Assembly (NCBI GenBank): GCA_016712415.1
Contig: JADJRC010000050.1
Span: 62,001 to 126,000, forward strand
Direction of reading: 5' to 3'
Length of the DNA: 64,000 bases
Origin: Lewinellaceae bacterium
Lineage (GTDB): Bacteria > Bacteroidota > Bacteroidia > Chitinophagales > Saprospiraceae
Position numbers and translations under genes: made by a program. The notes below the pieces were generated by a model. The model worked only from the letters and a program-made list of their open reading frames with translations. It ran no database searches and had not been told where the DNA came from. Positions 31,464 to 40,577 of this stretch are shown piece by piece. Positions within the stretch are counted from its first letter, which is position 1. Each line of letters opens with the position of its first letter.

Positions 31464-33395
31464 ATGACAAAAAAATACGCACTGACCCTCTCTTTCTGCC
31501 TTTGCGCCATCTTTGCTTTTGCACAATCGGTTCACCCCAAGCCCGTCCCCCAAACGCCGGGTCCGCTGAAAACCCTGTATAAAGCGTATGAAACACCCCT
31601 CGAATCTGCCGTTCCACTGATCAACGACGCCAATCCCGTTGTAACACAATCCGGCGTACAATATCGAAACCAGGAAGAAATTGCAGCGTCGACCTACTGG
31701 GATGCCCAGTCTTACGGATGCATGTCATCCCGTATGTATGCACAGCCAAACGGCAATCCCGCCGTGAGCTGGATATTTACCGAAGAAGAAAGCAATTATA
31801 CCGACCGCGGTACCGGCTACAATGTCCGTGATAACGGCGCCTGGGGCAATGCCGCCAGCCGCATTGAAGCGGTCCGGACCGGTTTCCCGTCGATCGTTGT
31901 ACTCGGCGACGGCTCCGAAGTGGCCATCAGCCACAACACTGCCGTACTGCCGTACAAACTCTGGATGGCAAAAAAAGCGCCGGGAGGTTCCACCTGGACG
32001 GAATCGGCGCTCCCTGGGCCGGCAGGTATCCGTATGCTGTGGCCAAAGGTTGCTGTTGGCGGGCCGGACAACATGACCATCCACGTCATCGGGATAACGG
32101 CGCCCACGGCATCAAATACCGGCGGCGTCGTGTATAAAGGCATGAACGGACACGTCCTTTATTACCGCTCCCTGGATGGCGGCCAGACCTGGGACAAACA
32201 GAACATTGTCATTCCGGGTCTTGACAGCACCCGTTACAGCGCCATTTCGGCAGATACCTATACTATCGATGCATCGGGAAATACGGTTGCCGTATCTGTC
32301 TTCCCGTCCCGGGCGTGGAGCGATATCCGGTTGTTCAAATCGACCGATAACGGAGAAAACTGGTCGGACACAGCCGTGCGCGATTTTCCGGATGCCGTCG
32401 AGGGATACATCTCGCTCCCCGGCAATTCCTATACCGTGGACGATATTGGCGAAGTAGATACCCTGAAACCGAATGAAATGGCCATCTTGTCGAACGACGG
32501 ATTCGGGTCTATTCTGATCGACCATTCCGGAGAAGTGCACGTCTGGTTTGGCCGGATGTACGTCATGGACAATGTTTTTACCGACTCTACCTACTTCATC
32601 TATCCCGGCACCAACGGCCTGATGTACTGGAAAGAGAGTTTTGGAGCCAATAATTTCCAGATTATCGCCGGCGCCCTCGATTATGACAACGACAACTCGA
32701 TCAATATCACCGACCTGGCTCAAATCGCGCCTTACGGCGGCGCCTGTATTTCCAGTTTCCCGGTTTCGGGTATCGATGCAAGCGGTACGATCTACGTGGT
32801 GTACTCGGCATTACACGAACTTTACCTGACCGACAACGAGTTTTACCGGCATTTGTACCTGATCAAATCCACAGACGGCGGTGAAACCTGGGGCAATCCG
32901 CTCGAAATCAGCAAGGCGCCATATGTCGACGAGGTAACCGAATCCTTTATTGAGTGTGTTTACCCGAGTATTCAGCGCAATATCACCGACCAGGTTTGGG
33001 TGTTGTACCAGCAGGACCTCACACCAGGAACCAACGTTTGGGGCGCCCACCACGGTCCGACCGGGAATACCATGATGTGGATAGGTGTCGATCCGACTGA
33101 AATTCCTACAGACGTGTCGGATGTGGCTGCCGAGCCTATTGCCATGAGCATCAGCCCGAACCCGGCGAACGGCGACGGCATTTTGCTGAATTTTAACCTG
33201 GAAAGCGGCGGTGAAACGATGGTTCAACTGATCGATTTGCGCGGTTCCGTTTTACAGACGATGCATGCCGGCTCCCTGAGCGCCGGACCCAATCAGATCA
33301 GGTTAAGCACATCCGGCCGGCCCGACGGTGTTTACTTCGTGCGATTGCAGGCAGGTCGTCAGAGCGGAATTAAAAAGATTATTTTGATGAAATAA
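31464..33395 (+). CDS. Secreted BNR/sialidase-like repeat protein with T9SS sorting domain
   Basis: 643 residues from ATG 31464 (MTKKYALTLSFCLCAIFAFA, signal peptide). An in-frame TTG at 31431 is less likely because the signal peptide begins at 31464. Several Asp-box-like repeats appear: SLDGGQTWDK, STDNGENWSD and STDGGETWGN, as in BNR/sialidase beta-propellers. The C-terminus is a T9SS type A sorting domain (MSISPNPANGDGILLNFNLE near residue 570, then GVYFVRLQAG and KKIILMK). Catalytic residues of true sialidases are not obvious. It is likely an exported, surface-attached protein. Confidence 0.85.
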   Translation: MTKKYALTLSFCLCAIFAFAQSVHPKPVPQTPGPLKTLYKAYETPLESAVPLINDANPVVTQSGVQYRNQEEIAASTYWDAQSYGCMSSRMYAQPNGNPAVSWIFTEEESNYTDRGTGYNVRDNGAWGNAASRIEAVRTGFPSIVVLGDGSEVAISHNTAVLPYKLWMAKKAPGGSTWTESALPGPAGIRMLWPKVAVGGPDNMTIHVIGITAPTASNTGGVVYKGMNGHVLYYRSLDGGQTWDKQNIVIPGLDSTRYSAISADTYTIDASGNTVAVSVFPSRAWSDIRLFKSTDNGENWSDTAVRDFPDAVEGYISLPGNSYTVDDIGEVDTLKPNEMAILSNDGFGSILIDHSGEVHVWFGRMYVMDNVFTDSTYFIYPGTNGLMYWKESFGANNFQIIAGALDYDNDNSINITDLAQIAPYGGACISSFPVSGIDASGTIYVVYSALHELYLTDNEFYRHLYLIKSTDGGETWGNPLEISKAPYVDEVTESFIECVYPSIQRNITDQVWVLYQQDLTPGTNVWGAHHGPTGNTMMWIGVDPTEIPTDVSDVAAEPIAMSISPNPANGDGILLNFNLESGGETMVQLIDLRGSVLQTMHAGSLSAGPNQIRLSTSGRPDGVYFVRLQAGRQSGIKKIILMK

Positions 33396-33407
33396 TAGTC
33401 GCGATTT

Positions 33408-33525
33408 GTACCCCGGAATGGTACTCCGGAAGTACCCCGGAATGGTACTCCGGAAGTACCCCGGAATGGTATTCCGGAAGTACCCCGGAATGGTACTCCG
33501 CGCCCCGGAATACCATTCCGGGATA
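33408..33525. repeat. 24-bp tandem repeat with a terminal inverted copy
   Basis: Three full units of a 24-base repeat (GTACCCCGGAATGGTACTCC plus GGAA; one unit has T for C) at 33408-33479. A partial fourth unit (33480-33500) is followed by an inverted copy (CCCCGGAATACCATTCCGGG) to 33525. The last unit and the inverted copy can form a long hairpin. It sits just after a T9SS gene. The rest of the gene-free stretch 33396-33786 is AT-rich and shows no other clear gene; a promoter for the DUF1800 gene may lie near 33755-33770. Confidence 0.8.
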
Positions 33526-33786
33526 CAAAGCCATGAATATTAATCCGTTACGCGCCTTTTTTATTCACAACCGCAACTCGTTGAAAAGATTTAATACGTC
33601 AGTTTTAAAATTTTAACAAAACCGCTTTAATAAAATTTCAAACGACTCGTTAAACCCACATTTAATCCGACAGTCAAAGACGCAGCCTCGCCGGCATCAG
33701 CCGCTGAACGCACCCGCCCTCAAATGCCCACCTGTTATAGCTGCGTTTTTAAACCGATTTTGTTTAACTAAACAATCTTCCGAGAC

Positions 33787-35414
33787 ATGGCATCTCTTAC
33801 TCCCATGCAAGGCGCCTTAGGTCACCGGCATGCCGCTCACCTGCTCAGGCGGACGAGCTATCGTTACACCAAAACAAAGGTGGACGAAATGGCCGGACAA
33901 ACCGCATCGCAAGCGCTCGCCACGCTGCTGCAACTTTACCCCCAAAAACTGGATCAACCCATCTATTCAGACGGCTCCACCTGGATCAATCCCCCCGGGA
34001 CGAGTTCCCCGGCAGCAGACTTTATGTTGCGCCCCTGGGTGATGAGTTGGTGGATTAATGAAGCCGTACAGGATCCGGGCATCGGTCACCGCATGACCTT
34101 TTTTCTGCACCAGTACAATGCCCTCGATATGACGCCATTCGGCACTGCCCATTTTTACGACTAGCTGGCGTTGTTGCGCTGGTCGGCACTGGGCAATTTT
34201 AAAAACTTGCCCTGAAAATGATCACCGACAACTGCATGTTGCGGTACCTGAACAATACGGAGAACTCGGAAGACAACCCCAATGAAAACTTTGCCCGTGA
34301 ATTTTTCGAGTTGTTTACCATCGGAAAAGGGCCTCAGATTGGCCCGGGCGACTATACCAACTACACCGAAGATGATATCGTCGCGGCGGCGAGGTTGCTG
34401 ACCGGCTTCCGTATTCGCGGCCAACGCGACAATATCGATCCGGAAACCATGATCCCGCACGGCTTCGCAAACCCCGCCAGGCATGATGACATGCCCAAAA
34501 AATTCAGCGACAAATTCGGCGGCACTGAAATCCCCGGTTCATCGGATGTTACGGGCATGTGGGCCGAACTTGCGGCATTGGTGGATATGACTTTCGCACA
34601 AAACGAAACAGCCCGCAACTTCTGTCGCAGGGTTTATCGCTATTTCGTCAGCCGAAATATCACTGATGAAATAGAGAACGATATCATCGGCCCGCTGGCC
34701 GACACCTTTATTGCCGCAGATTTTGAGATCAAACCGGTCCTGGAACAACTCTTCCAGAGCCAGCACTTCTTCGATATGGACGATTCCGACAACGCCGATG
34801 AAATCATCGGCGGGATCATCAAATCGCCCATGGAACTGGTGCTGCAATCCCTCTCTTTCTACGAAATTCCGCTTCCCGACCCGCTTACGCAGACCGATAT
34901 ATATTTTCAGTTCTACAACCGGGGTGTCGTGCAAAGGATGTTCGCCCAGGCCAACATGCCGTTGTTCTTCCCGCCCGATGTGGCCGGTTACCCCGGCAAC
35001 TACCAGTCGCCCGATTTTCACCGCCAATGGTTCAACTCCAGCACTATCGTAGCGCGATACAAACTGCCTGAAATGCTGTTGTCCGGGAGGTTCACCATCG
35101 GTGGTTCACCCAACCAGCCGCTCGGCATAAAACTCGATATCGCCTCCTGGATCAAAAACAGCGGCGTCATCAGCGATGCCACCGATCCATACGTCCTGGT
35201 GCAGGACCTGCTGGTGTACATGCTGCCCGAATCGACAGACAATGATCGCTTCAACTACTTCTACATCACGATATTCCTCGATAACCTGCCGCCGGCCGAC
35301 TGGACCTATGAATGGCAGAATTATCTGAATACCGGCGACGATACGGAAGTAAAGATTCCGCTCGAACGACTCATCAATTCCATCATGTATTCGGCTGAGT
35401 ACCAACTTTTTTAA
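33787..35414 (+). CDS. DUF1800 domain protein (frameshift plus in-frame stop)
   Basis: Starts at ATG 33787 and should encode about 542 residues. The first part (LGHRHAAHLLRRTSYRYTK, then NPPGTSSPAADFMLRPWVMS and GHRMTFFLHQYNALDM) ends at a TAG at 34162-34164, where the family has Tyr (FYDY). A second lesion near 34213, one missing G, moves to the frame starting 34218: ITDNCMLRYLNNTENSEDNP, then NENFAREFFELFTIG, the hallmark of DUF1800. It ends at 35414, two bases before DUF1501. In Bacteroidota these two are a conserved pair linked to surface secretion; function is unknown. Confidence 0.86.
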
Positions 35415-35416
35415 AC

Positions 35417-37072
35417 ATGAAAAGAAGAAATTTTCTCAAAATATTTCCGGCTGCGGGTGTAACGCCATTTGCAGTCAACGGCTTCCCCATGCGGCCCTTC
35501 GCCAACAGCAAGATCGCCAAAATTATGGCTACCTGCGACGGCGTTGAAGATCGTGTCCTCGTGCTGATTCAACTCAAGGGCGGCAACGACGGACTGAACA
35601 TGATCATCCCCGTCCAGCAGTACGACTTGTATGCCGCCCTGCGCCCGAGTATCCGTATTCCCGACGCGGGCGCCGACAAGTATATCGATCTGGACAATAC
35701 GCTTTCCGCTCCCGACAAAGTGGGTCTGCACCCGGTCCTGACCGGCATGAAAGACCTGTACGACGACGGCGCCCTGTCCATAGTGCAAGGTGTGGGATAC
35801 CAGGACATGAACCAGTCGCACTTCAAAGGAACCGACCTGTGGCTTTCGGGCGGCGACGGCACACCGGATAAAAACAACATCGGTTCCGGATGGATGGGCC
35901 GCGCCCTTCAGGCCATGTACCCCGACGTTACCGGCGCACCCACGGCCGACATGCCCGACCCGCTGGGTATCCAGATCGGCGACCCCAACCCCTCACTCGG
36001 CTTCCATACCGAAACGCAGCACCAGAATGTCATCAACCTCAGCGGACAAGACCCGGCAGGTTTTTACTCCCTGATCCAGACGATTGGCGGCGCGCCGCTG
36101 CTGAATGTGCCGGATACAGAGTATGGGGAAGAGATCGCCTATATTCAGGGCGTTGAAAACAGCCTGAGCCTGTATGCACAGCGCATCAGCGATACCTTCA
36201 ATGCAGGATCGAATGCCCTGAACGATTATCCGGATACCACCCTGGCCAACCAGTTGAAGACCATCGCGCGCCTCATTGCAGGTGGCTGCAAGACTAAAAT
36301 TTACCTCTGTTCGATGGGCGGTTTCGACACGCACGGCGCCCAGGTGGTGGAAAACATGACCACCATCGGCAACCACGCCAACCTGCTGAAAACCCTGTCT
36401 GACTCGGTCAAATACTTCTTCGACGATCTCAAGGCACTCGGTGTGGACGATCAGGTAACCGCCTGTACTTTCTCCGAGTTTGGCCGCACAGCCAAGGAGA
36501 ACGGTTCACTCGGCTCCGACCACGGCACCCTGGCGCCCATGTTCCTGTTTGGAAAAAACATCCAGGCAGGCGTCAACGGAACCAACGTAAACCTGGGCGT
36601 GCTGACGCAGGACAACCAGTTGATGGACATGCAGTTCGACTACCGGCAGGTATTCACAACACTGCTACAGGACTGGCTGGGCGCCAATAACTTTGTTTTG
36701 GAACAAACCATGTTCGAGGGATACGCCAAGATTCCGGCGATCGATCCGGCTTATGTGGTTAGTCCCGACTGCTATTTCGGCACGACATCCATATTTGATC
36801 CTTACAAGGGTCAGCGGCCGCTTGCCATTTATCCGAACCCCGCTTCCATCAGTGCGGAAGTTACGTTCCAGAGTACGGAGGCATTCAATGCCGTTCTGTC
36901 CATACACAGCCTGGGTGGATCGCTGATCTCGGCCAATTCGGTCGTAGTACAACCGGGCAGTAATCTCTTTTATATCGATGTAGTGTCGCTGCCTGCAGGG
37001 CCCTACTTCGTCCGACTGGAAAACAGGTTCTCCGGAAAAGCCGAAGTAGTCAAACTCAGCGTGGTACGCTGA
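35417..37072 (+). CDS. DUF1501 domain protein with twin-Arg-like signal and T9SS domain
   Basis: 551 residues. The N-terminus MKRRNFLKIFPAAGVTPFAV resembles a Tat signal (RRNFLK), as is usual in DUF1501. The domain shows LVLIQLKGGNDGLNMIIPVQ near residue 50, VGYQDMNQSHFKGTDLWLSG near residue 116 and FDTHGAQVVENM near 300, followed by SEFGRTAKENGS with a metal-site-like SEFGR and the HGT motif (GSDHGTLAPM). A T9SS sorting domain ends the protein (LAIYPNPASISAEVTFQS, then GPYFVRLENR). DUF1501 is related to alkaline phosphatase-like folds. Probably operonic with DUF1800. Confidence 0.9.
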   Translation: MKRRNFLKIFPAAGVTPFAVNGFPMRPFANSKIAKIMATCDGVEDRVLVLIQLKGGNDGLNMIIPVQQYDLYAALRPSIRIPDAGADKYIDLDNTLSAPDKVGLHPVLTGMKDLYDDGALSIVQGVGYQDMNQSHFKGTDLWLSGGDGTPDKNNIGSGWMGRALQAMYPDVTGAPTADMPDPLGIQIGDPNPSLGFHTETQHQNVINLSGQDPAGFYSLIQTIGGAPLLNVPDTEYGEEIAYIQGVENSLSLYAQRISDTFNAGSNALNDYPDTTLANQLKTIARLIAGGCKTKIYLCSMGGFDTHGAQVVENMTTIGNHANLLKTLSDSVKYFFDDLKALGVDDQVTACTFSEFGRTAKENGSLGSDHGTLAPMFLFGKNIQAGVNGTNVNLGVLTQDNQLMDMQFDYRQVFTTLLQDWLGANNFVLEQTMFEGYAKIPAIDPAYVVSPDCYFGTTSIFDPYKGQRPLAIYPNPASISAEVTFQSTEAFNAVLSIHSLGGSLISANSVVVQPGSNLFYIDVVSLPAGPYFVRLENRFSGKAEVVKLSVVR

Positions 37073-37101
37073 TAACCAAAAACTTGACGACGTTTTATGT
37101 T

Positions 37102-37137
37102 GCGTCCGGCATCTCAAAGATGTCGGGCGCTTTTTAT
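37102..37137 (+). terminator. Intrinsic terminator after DUF1501
   Basis: GCGTCCGGCATCT and AGATGTCGGGCGC form a 13-bp stem with two G-T-type mismatches around CAA, followed by TTTTTATTTT. It separates the DUF1800/DUF1501 pair from the next gene. Confidence 0.8.
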
Positions 37138-37148
37138 TTTACCCGGCG

Positions 37149-37156
37149 TAACTTTG
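37149..37156 (+). promoter_or_regulatory. -7 promoter element very close to a start codon
   Basis: TAACTTTG matches TAnnTTTG and ends four bases before the ATG at 37161, directly after the terminator. If used, transcription would start at or very near the ATG, giving a leaderless or nearly leaderless mRNA. Confidence 0.5.
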
Positions 37157-37160
37157 CAGG

Positions 37161-38288
37161 ATGGAACGCTACGATTTTGTCGTGATCGGAGGAGGGATAT
37201 TCGGGTGTTACGCAGCCCTGTATCTTGCCGGCAAAGGCGCGAAAGTCGCGCTGCTGGAAAAGGAAGCCCAGTTATTCCGCAAAGCGTCTCTCGTCAACCA
37301 GGCCCGGTTGCATGGCGGGTATCACTATCCACGCAGCATCGCCACAGCAGCGTTGAGCGATGAACACAAGGAACGGTTCACCGCCGAACACCGCCGGTTC
37401 GTACACACAACTTTTGAAAAGTATTATGCCATCGATCGTTTTGGTTCTTTCACCGATCCGCTGCAATTCGAGCGGTTCTGTGCCTATCTGGATATTCGGT
37501 GTGAGCGCATAAAACAACATAAACTGTTCAATTTCAATCGCCTGGAGGCGCTTTACCTGACAGAGGAATATTCTTTCGATCCCGTATTGCTCCGGGCATA
37601 CTATATAAGCCGCGTGGAAAACACGCCGGGTATCACGGTTGTAAAAAATGCCCGGATAGAAAGCGCTGAAGCACACGGCAAGGACTGGGAAGTAAGTTAT
37701 ACTGCGGATGGGGCTAAAAGCCAGACACTGCGCTGCCACACAGCCCTGAATGCTACTTATGCAGCCACTAATGCAGTCAACCGCCTTTTTGGCGTCCGGG
37801 AACTGGGCCTCACCCATGAAATTTCAGAGATCGCATTTGTTACCTCTCCCCAGTTCAGTGAAAAAGGCCTGACCGTCATGGACGGGCCATTCGGCTCCAT
37901 CATGCCTTATGGACTGAGCGGATTGCTCTCGCTTTCTTCCGTGGCATACACCCACCACAAAATATCATACAACAACCTGCCGCATTTTGATTGCCAGACG
38001 GCGACCGATCCTTCCTGCAGTCCGCAGATGCCGGGCATCTGCACCGACTGCCCCCGCCGGCCAGAAAGCAACGCGCGAAAAATGCTCGCCCAGATGCAGC
38101 AGTATTTCTCGGATACGGTTTGTTTTGAGCATTTTTTCTCCTATTTTACCATCAAATCAAAACTAAAAGCCAACCATATCGACGATGGCAGGCCCACGGA
38201 GATTTCCATGTTGCACCGGGAGCCGCCGTATTATTGCCTGTTTGCGGGAAAAATCAACTCTATATATGAAGTCGAAAAGATTGTATAA
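37161..38288 (+). CDS. FAD-dependent oxidoreductase, DAO family
   Basis: 375 residues, with an N-terminal ADP-binding loop VIGGGIFGCYAALYLAGKG and the acidic residue in ALLEKEAQLF that holds the FAD ribose. QARLHGGYHYPRS follows near residue 46, a stretch typical of the DAO (D-amino-acid oxidase-like) fold. The C-terminal half has a Cys-rich insertion (CSPQMPGICTDCP) near residue 290 that could bind a metal or form disulfides. Its substrate is unknown. It stands between a terminator and a small hypothetical gene. Confidence 0.82.
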   Translation: MERYDFVVIGGGIFGCYAALYLAGKGAKVALLEKEAQLFRKASLVNQARLHGGYHYPRSIATAALSDEHKERFTAEHRRFVHTTFEKYYAIDRFGSFTDPLQFERFCAYLDIRCERIKQHKLFNFNRLEALYLTEEYSFDPVLLRAYYISRVENTPGITVVKNARIESAEAHGKDWEVSYTADGAKSQTLRCHTALNATYAATNAVNRLFGVRELGLTHEISEIAFVTSPQFSEKGLTVMDGPFGSIMPYGLSGLLSLSSVAYTHHKISYNNLPHFDCQTATDPSCSPQMPGICTDCPRRPESNARKMLAQMQQYFSDTVCFEHFFSYFTIKSKLKANHIDDGRPTEISMLHREPPYYCLFAGKINSIYEVEKIV

Positions 38289-38319
38289 AACATAGTGCGG
38301 TCTGCTCTGTTAATTGATT

Positions 38320-38646
38320 ATGTTGAAAAATACAAAAGCCATGATAGCATTTGCCACACTTACTGAAGCGCTTGATGACTTGCGGAAACGTGGGTTTGAT
38401 GCAGATTTTGACATAAAAACCGACCGGTTAAATTGCCCCGGTATGCAAATTGAACTACACCCCGAAGATTTTGAGATTGTCGAGGTTTATCGCTTCGAAG
38501 GCAATACCAACCCGGCAGACAGTGAAGTCATATATGCCATTGAAAGTAAAAGCGGGTTGAAGGGCGTTATTGTCGACGCCTATGGTGTTTATGCAGACAA
38601 TCTTTCACCTGAAATGATCGCTAAACTCAGCGTCCGGCACCCCTGA
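38320..38646 (+). CDS. Small conserved hypothetical protein
   Basis: 108 residues from ATG 38320 (an in-frame TTG at 38314 is possible). The sequence TLTEALDDLRKRGFDADFDI, then FEIVEVYRFEGNTNPADSEV and VDAYGVYADNLSPEMIAKL, matches short Bacteroidota proteins often labelled phosphoribosylpyrophosphate synthetase without evidence. It has no PRPP-binding motif, so that name should not be trusted. Soluble, acidic, alpha/beta. Probably co-transcribed with the genes on either side; function unknown. Confidence 0.72.
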   Translation: MLKNTKAMIAFATLTEALDDLRKRGFDADFDIKTDRLNCPGMQIELHPEDFEIVEVYRFEGNTNPADSEVIYAIESKSGLKGVIVDAYGVYADNLSPEMIAKLSVRHP

Positions 38647-38670
38647 TCTCCCAGCAACAAAACCAAAGTC

Positions 38671-39273
38671 ATGGAAACCCTGTTGGCAGGCGGCGCCCTG
38701 TTGAGTTTATTTCATGCCCTTATACCGAGCCACTGGCTGCCTATTCTGGCTATTGGGAAACAGGAGAACTGGTCGCCCCGTAAGATCATGTGGATAACAG
38801 TACTTGCGGGAACGGCGCACGTATTGAGTACCGTCCTGCTGGGTAGCGCACTGGCTTTGCTGGGCGGAGTGCTGGCATCGAATATCGCCATATTTACCGA
38901 ATGGATTGCACCCGGACTATTGGTCGCACTGGGATTGTTTTACATCTACCGCCATTATTTTCACCACCATTTTCATCTACACGCCCAAAACCTGCCCTGG
39001 AGTGTTGTAGTAACCCTTGCTGCAGCAATGTTCTTTTCACCCTGTCTGGAAATAGAAGGGTATTTTCTTTCTGCAGGTCAGTATGGTTGGCATTTTGTCC
39101 TGCTGCTGTCGCTTTTATACGGGATACTCACCATTTCCGGCATGCTGATCTGGATGCGCCTGGCCTTGCACGGGCTAAGCCGGATCAATTGGCACAAATG
39201 GGAACACAATGCAGGGCTGATCACCGGCGTCACCCTGATCGGATCAGGCCTGATTTTGTTTATTACGGACTAA
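38671..39273 (+). CDS. His-rich polytopic membrane protein, probable metal transporter
   Basis: 200 residues with about six hydrophobic segments and a histidine-rich loop (YRHYFHHHFHLHAQ near residue 92). N-terminal HALIPSHWLPILAIG resembles the HALxPDH-type motif of NiCoT/UreH-like transporters. The next gene, 10 bases downstream, is a His-rich cation diffusion facilitator, so joint handling of a divalent metal (Zn, Ni or Co) is a reasonable inference. The family is not certain; a TauE/UreH-like group is possible. Confidence 0.65.
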   Translation: METLLAGGALLSLFHALIPSHWLPILAIGKQENWSPRKIMWITVLAGTAHVLSTVLLGSALALLGGVLASNIAIFTEWIAPGLLVALGLFYIYRHYFHHHFHLHAQNLPWSVVVTLAAAMFFSPCLEIEGYFLSAGQYGWHFVLLLSLLYGILTISGMLIWMRLALHGLSRINWHKWEHNAGLITGVTLIGSGLILFITD

Positions 39274-39283
39274 ACAGGTGTTT

Positions 39284-40198
39284 ATGGCACATTCACACGG
39301 ACACGACCACCACCACCACATAGCCCCCGACAGGCTCAACCAGGCTTTTATCCTCGGCATTGGCCTGAACCTCGCTTTTGTGGTAGTAGAAGTTGCAGCC
39401 GGGTTCCATACCCAATCACTTGCCTTGCTGACCGACGCCGGGCATAACCTGAGCGATGTCGGCAGCCTCGGACTGTCCCTGCTGGCATTCCGGCTGGCAC
39501 GTCTGCGCAGCAGCAACCGCCTGTCGTATGGCTATCGAAAATTTACGGTGCTGGCGTCGCTCATCAACGCCCTGCTGCTGCTTGTGGCCGTGGGAGGCAT
39601 TGGTTTTGAGGCCATCAGGAGGCTGCACGCCCCGCCGGTCATACCCGGGCTTAGTGTCGCAGCAGTCGCGGCAATTGGCATTGTCGTCAATACCCTCTCC
39701 GCCTGGCTGTTTTTCAGGGACAGGCACAACGACCTCAACGTAAAGGGCGCATACCTGCACCTGGTGGCCGATGCTGCCGTATCGGCCGGCGTAGTGCTGG
39801 CAGGACTGGCTATGTATTTCGCCGGGTGGAGCTGGCTCGATCCGCTGATCAGTTTTGTCGTGCTGGCTGTAATTCTGTGGAGCACGTGGGGGCTGCTCCG
39901 GGAGAGTGTCCTGCTGACCATGGACGGCGTACCGGCATACATCAAACTGGACGACATTCGGCTTGCGGCGCTAAAAATCGAGGGCATCAAAGATATTCAC
40001 CACATACACGTATGGGCGATGAGCACAACCGAAAATGCCCTGACGGCACACCTGGTGGTAGAAGACGGACTTCCGAAGGGCATGAGCCAGACCTTGAAAA
40101 AGAAATTCCGGCACGTGTTGGAGCACATGAACATTCGCCACGCCACGCTGGAGACGGAGGGCGCCGGGGAGGATTGTGAGTTTAAAGATTGCGGTTAG
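39284..40198 (+). CDS. Cation diffusion facilitator (CzcD/ZitB-like)
   Basis: 304 residues from ATG 39284 (an in-frame GTG at 39278 is possible). The N-terminus MAHSHGHDHHHH is a metal-binding tail. Six transmembrane segments follow. HxxxD metal sites are in TM2 (DAGHNLSDVG near residue 48) and TM5 (HLVADAAVSAG near residue 160). The C-terminal domain contains HHIHVWAMSTTENALTAHLV, typical of the cytoplasmic dimer domain. It exports Zn2+, Co2+ or Cd2+ by proton antiport. Probably operonic with the His-rich membrane protein upstream. Confidence 0.92.
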   Translation: MAHSHGHDHHHHIAPDRLNQAFILGIGLNLAFVVVEVAAGFHTQSLALLTDAGHNLSDVGSLGLSLLAFRLARLRSSNRLSYGYRKFTVLASLINALLLLVAVGGIGFEAIRRLHAPPVIPGLSVAAVAAIGIVVNTLSAWLFFRDRHNDLNVKGAYLHLVADAAVSAGVVLAGLAMYFAGWSWLDPLISFVVLAVILWSTWGLLRESVLLTMDGVPAYIKLDDIRLAALKIEGIKDIHHIHVWAMSTTENALTAHLVVEDGLPKGMSQTLKKKFRHVLEHMNIRHATLETEGAGEDCEFKDCG

Positions 40199-40202
40199 GC
40201 CG

Positions 40203-40559
40203 TTACAAGCGCATCAGCGCCTCCCTCTCCGGTTTTTTCAGGGTAGTTACCACCTGATCGTAGGAATGATCGATCAGGTTGCGCAACATGCGCTCGTCCA
40301 GCGAGCCTTCGAAATCAACTGTATTCCAATGCTTCTTGTTCATGTGCCAGCCGGGCCGTACCTCTGTATGGCGTTCACGGAGTTCGAGTGCATGGACAGG
40401 GTCGCATTTCAGATTTACCTCAAATCGCCCGGCATCCAGGCCGGTTATGGCAAATATTTTGCCCATTACCCGCAGGCAAAGGGTTACCTCGTCGAAAGGA
40501 AAGTCTTCCGTTACCCCCTTTTTCTGAAGACAATATTCGCGGAACAGTTCGATATCCAT
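40203..40559 (-). CDS. MmcQ/YjbR family DNA-binding-like protein
   Basis: 118 residues. The pattern GVTEDFPFDEVTLCLRVMGK, then RPGWHMNKKHWNTVDFEG and LIDHSYDQVV is diagnostic of MmcQ/YjbR (double-wing CyaY-like fold). The ATG is at 40559. Members are small and of unproven function, often annotated as DNA-binding. It ends four bases from the stop of the convergent CDF gene and lies 18 bases downstream of the dNK gene on the same strand, so the pair may be an operon. Confidence 0.9.
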   Translation of the reverse strand: MDIELFREYCLQKKGVTEDFPFDEVTLCLRVMGKIFAITGLDAGRFEVNLKCDPVHALELRERHTEVRPGWHMNKKHWNTVDFEGSLDERMLRNLIDHSYDQVVTTLKKPEREALMRL

Positions 40560-40577
40560 ATGCAGGATGAATGATTG

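Noticed and set aside
33408..33525. Possible CRISPR or integron attC array
   Set aside because: Only three units with no spacers; no integrase or cas genes.
34162..34164. Recoding of an in-frame TAG in the DUF1800 gene
   Set aside because: A frameshift only about 50 bases on makes sequence error simpler; no other gene shows TAG readthrough.
38320..38646. Phosphoribosylpyrophosphate synthetase label
   Set aside because: Protein is too short and has no PRPP or ATP-binding motif.
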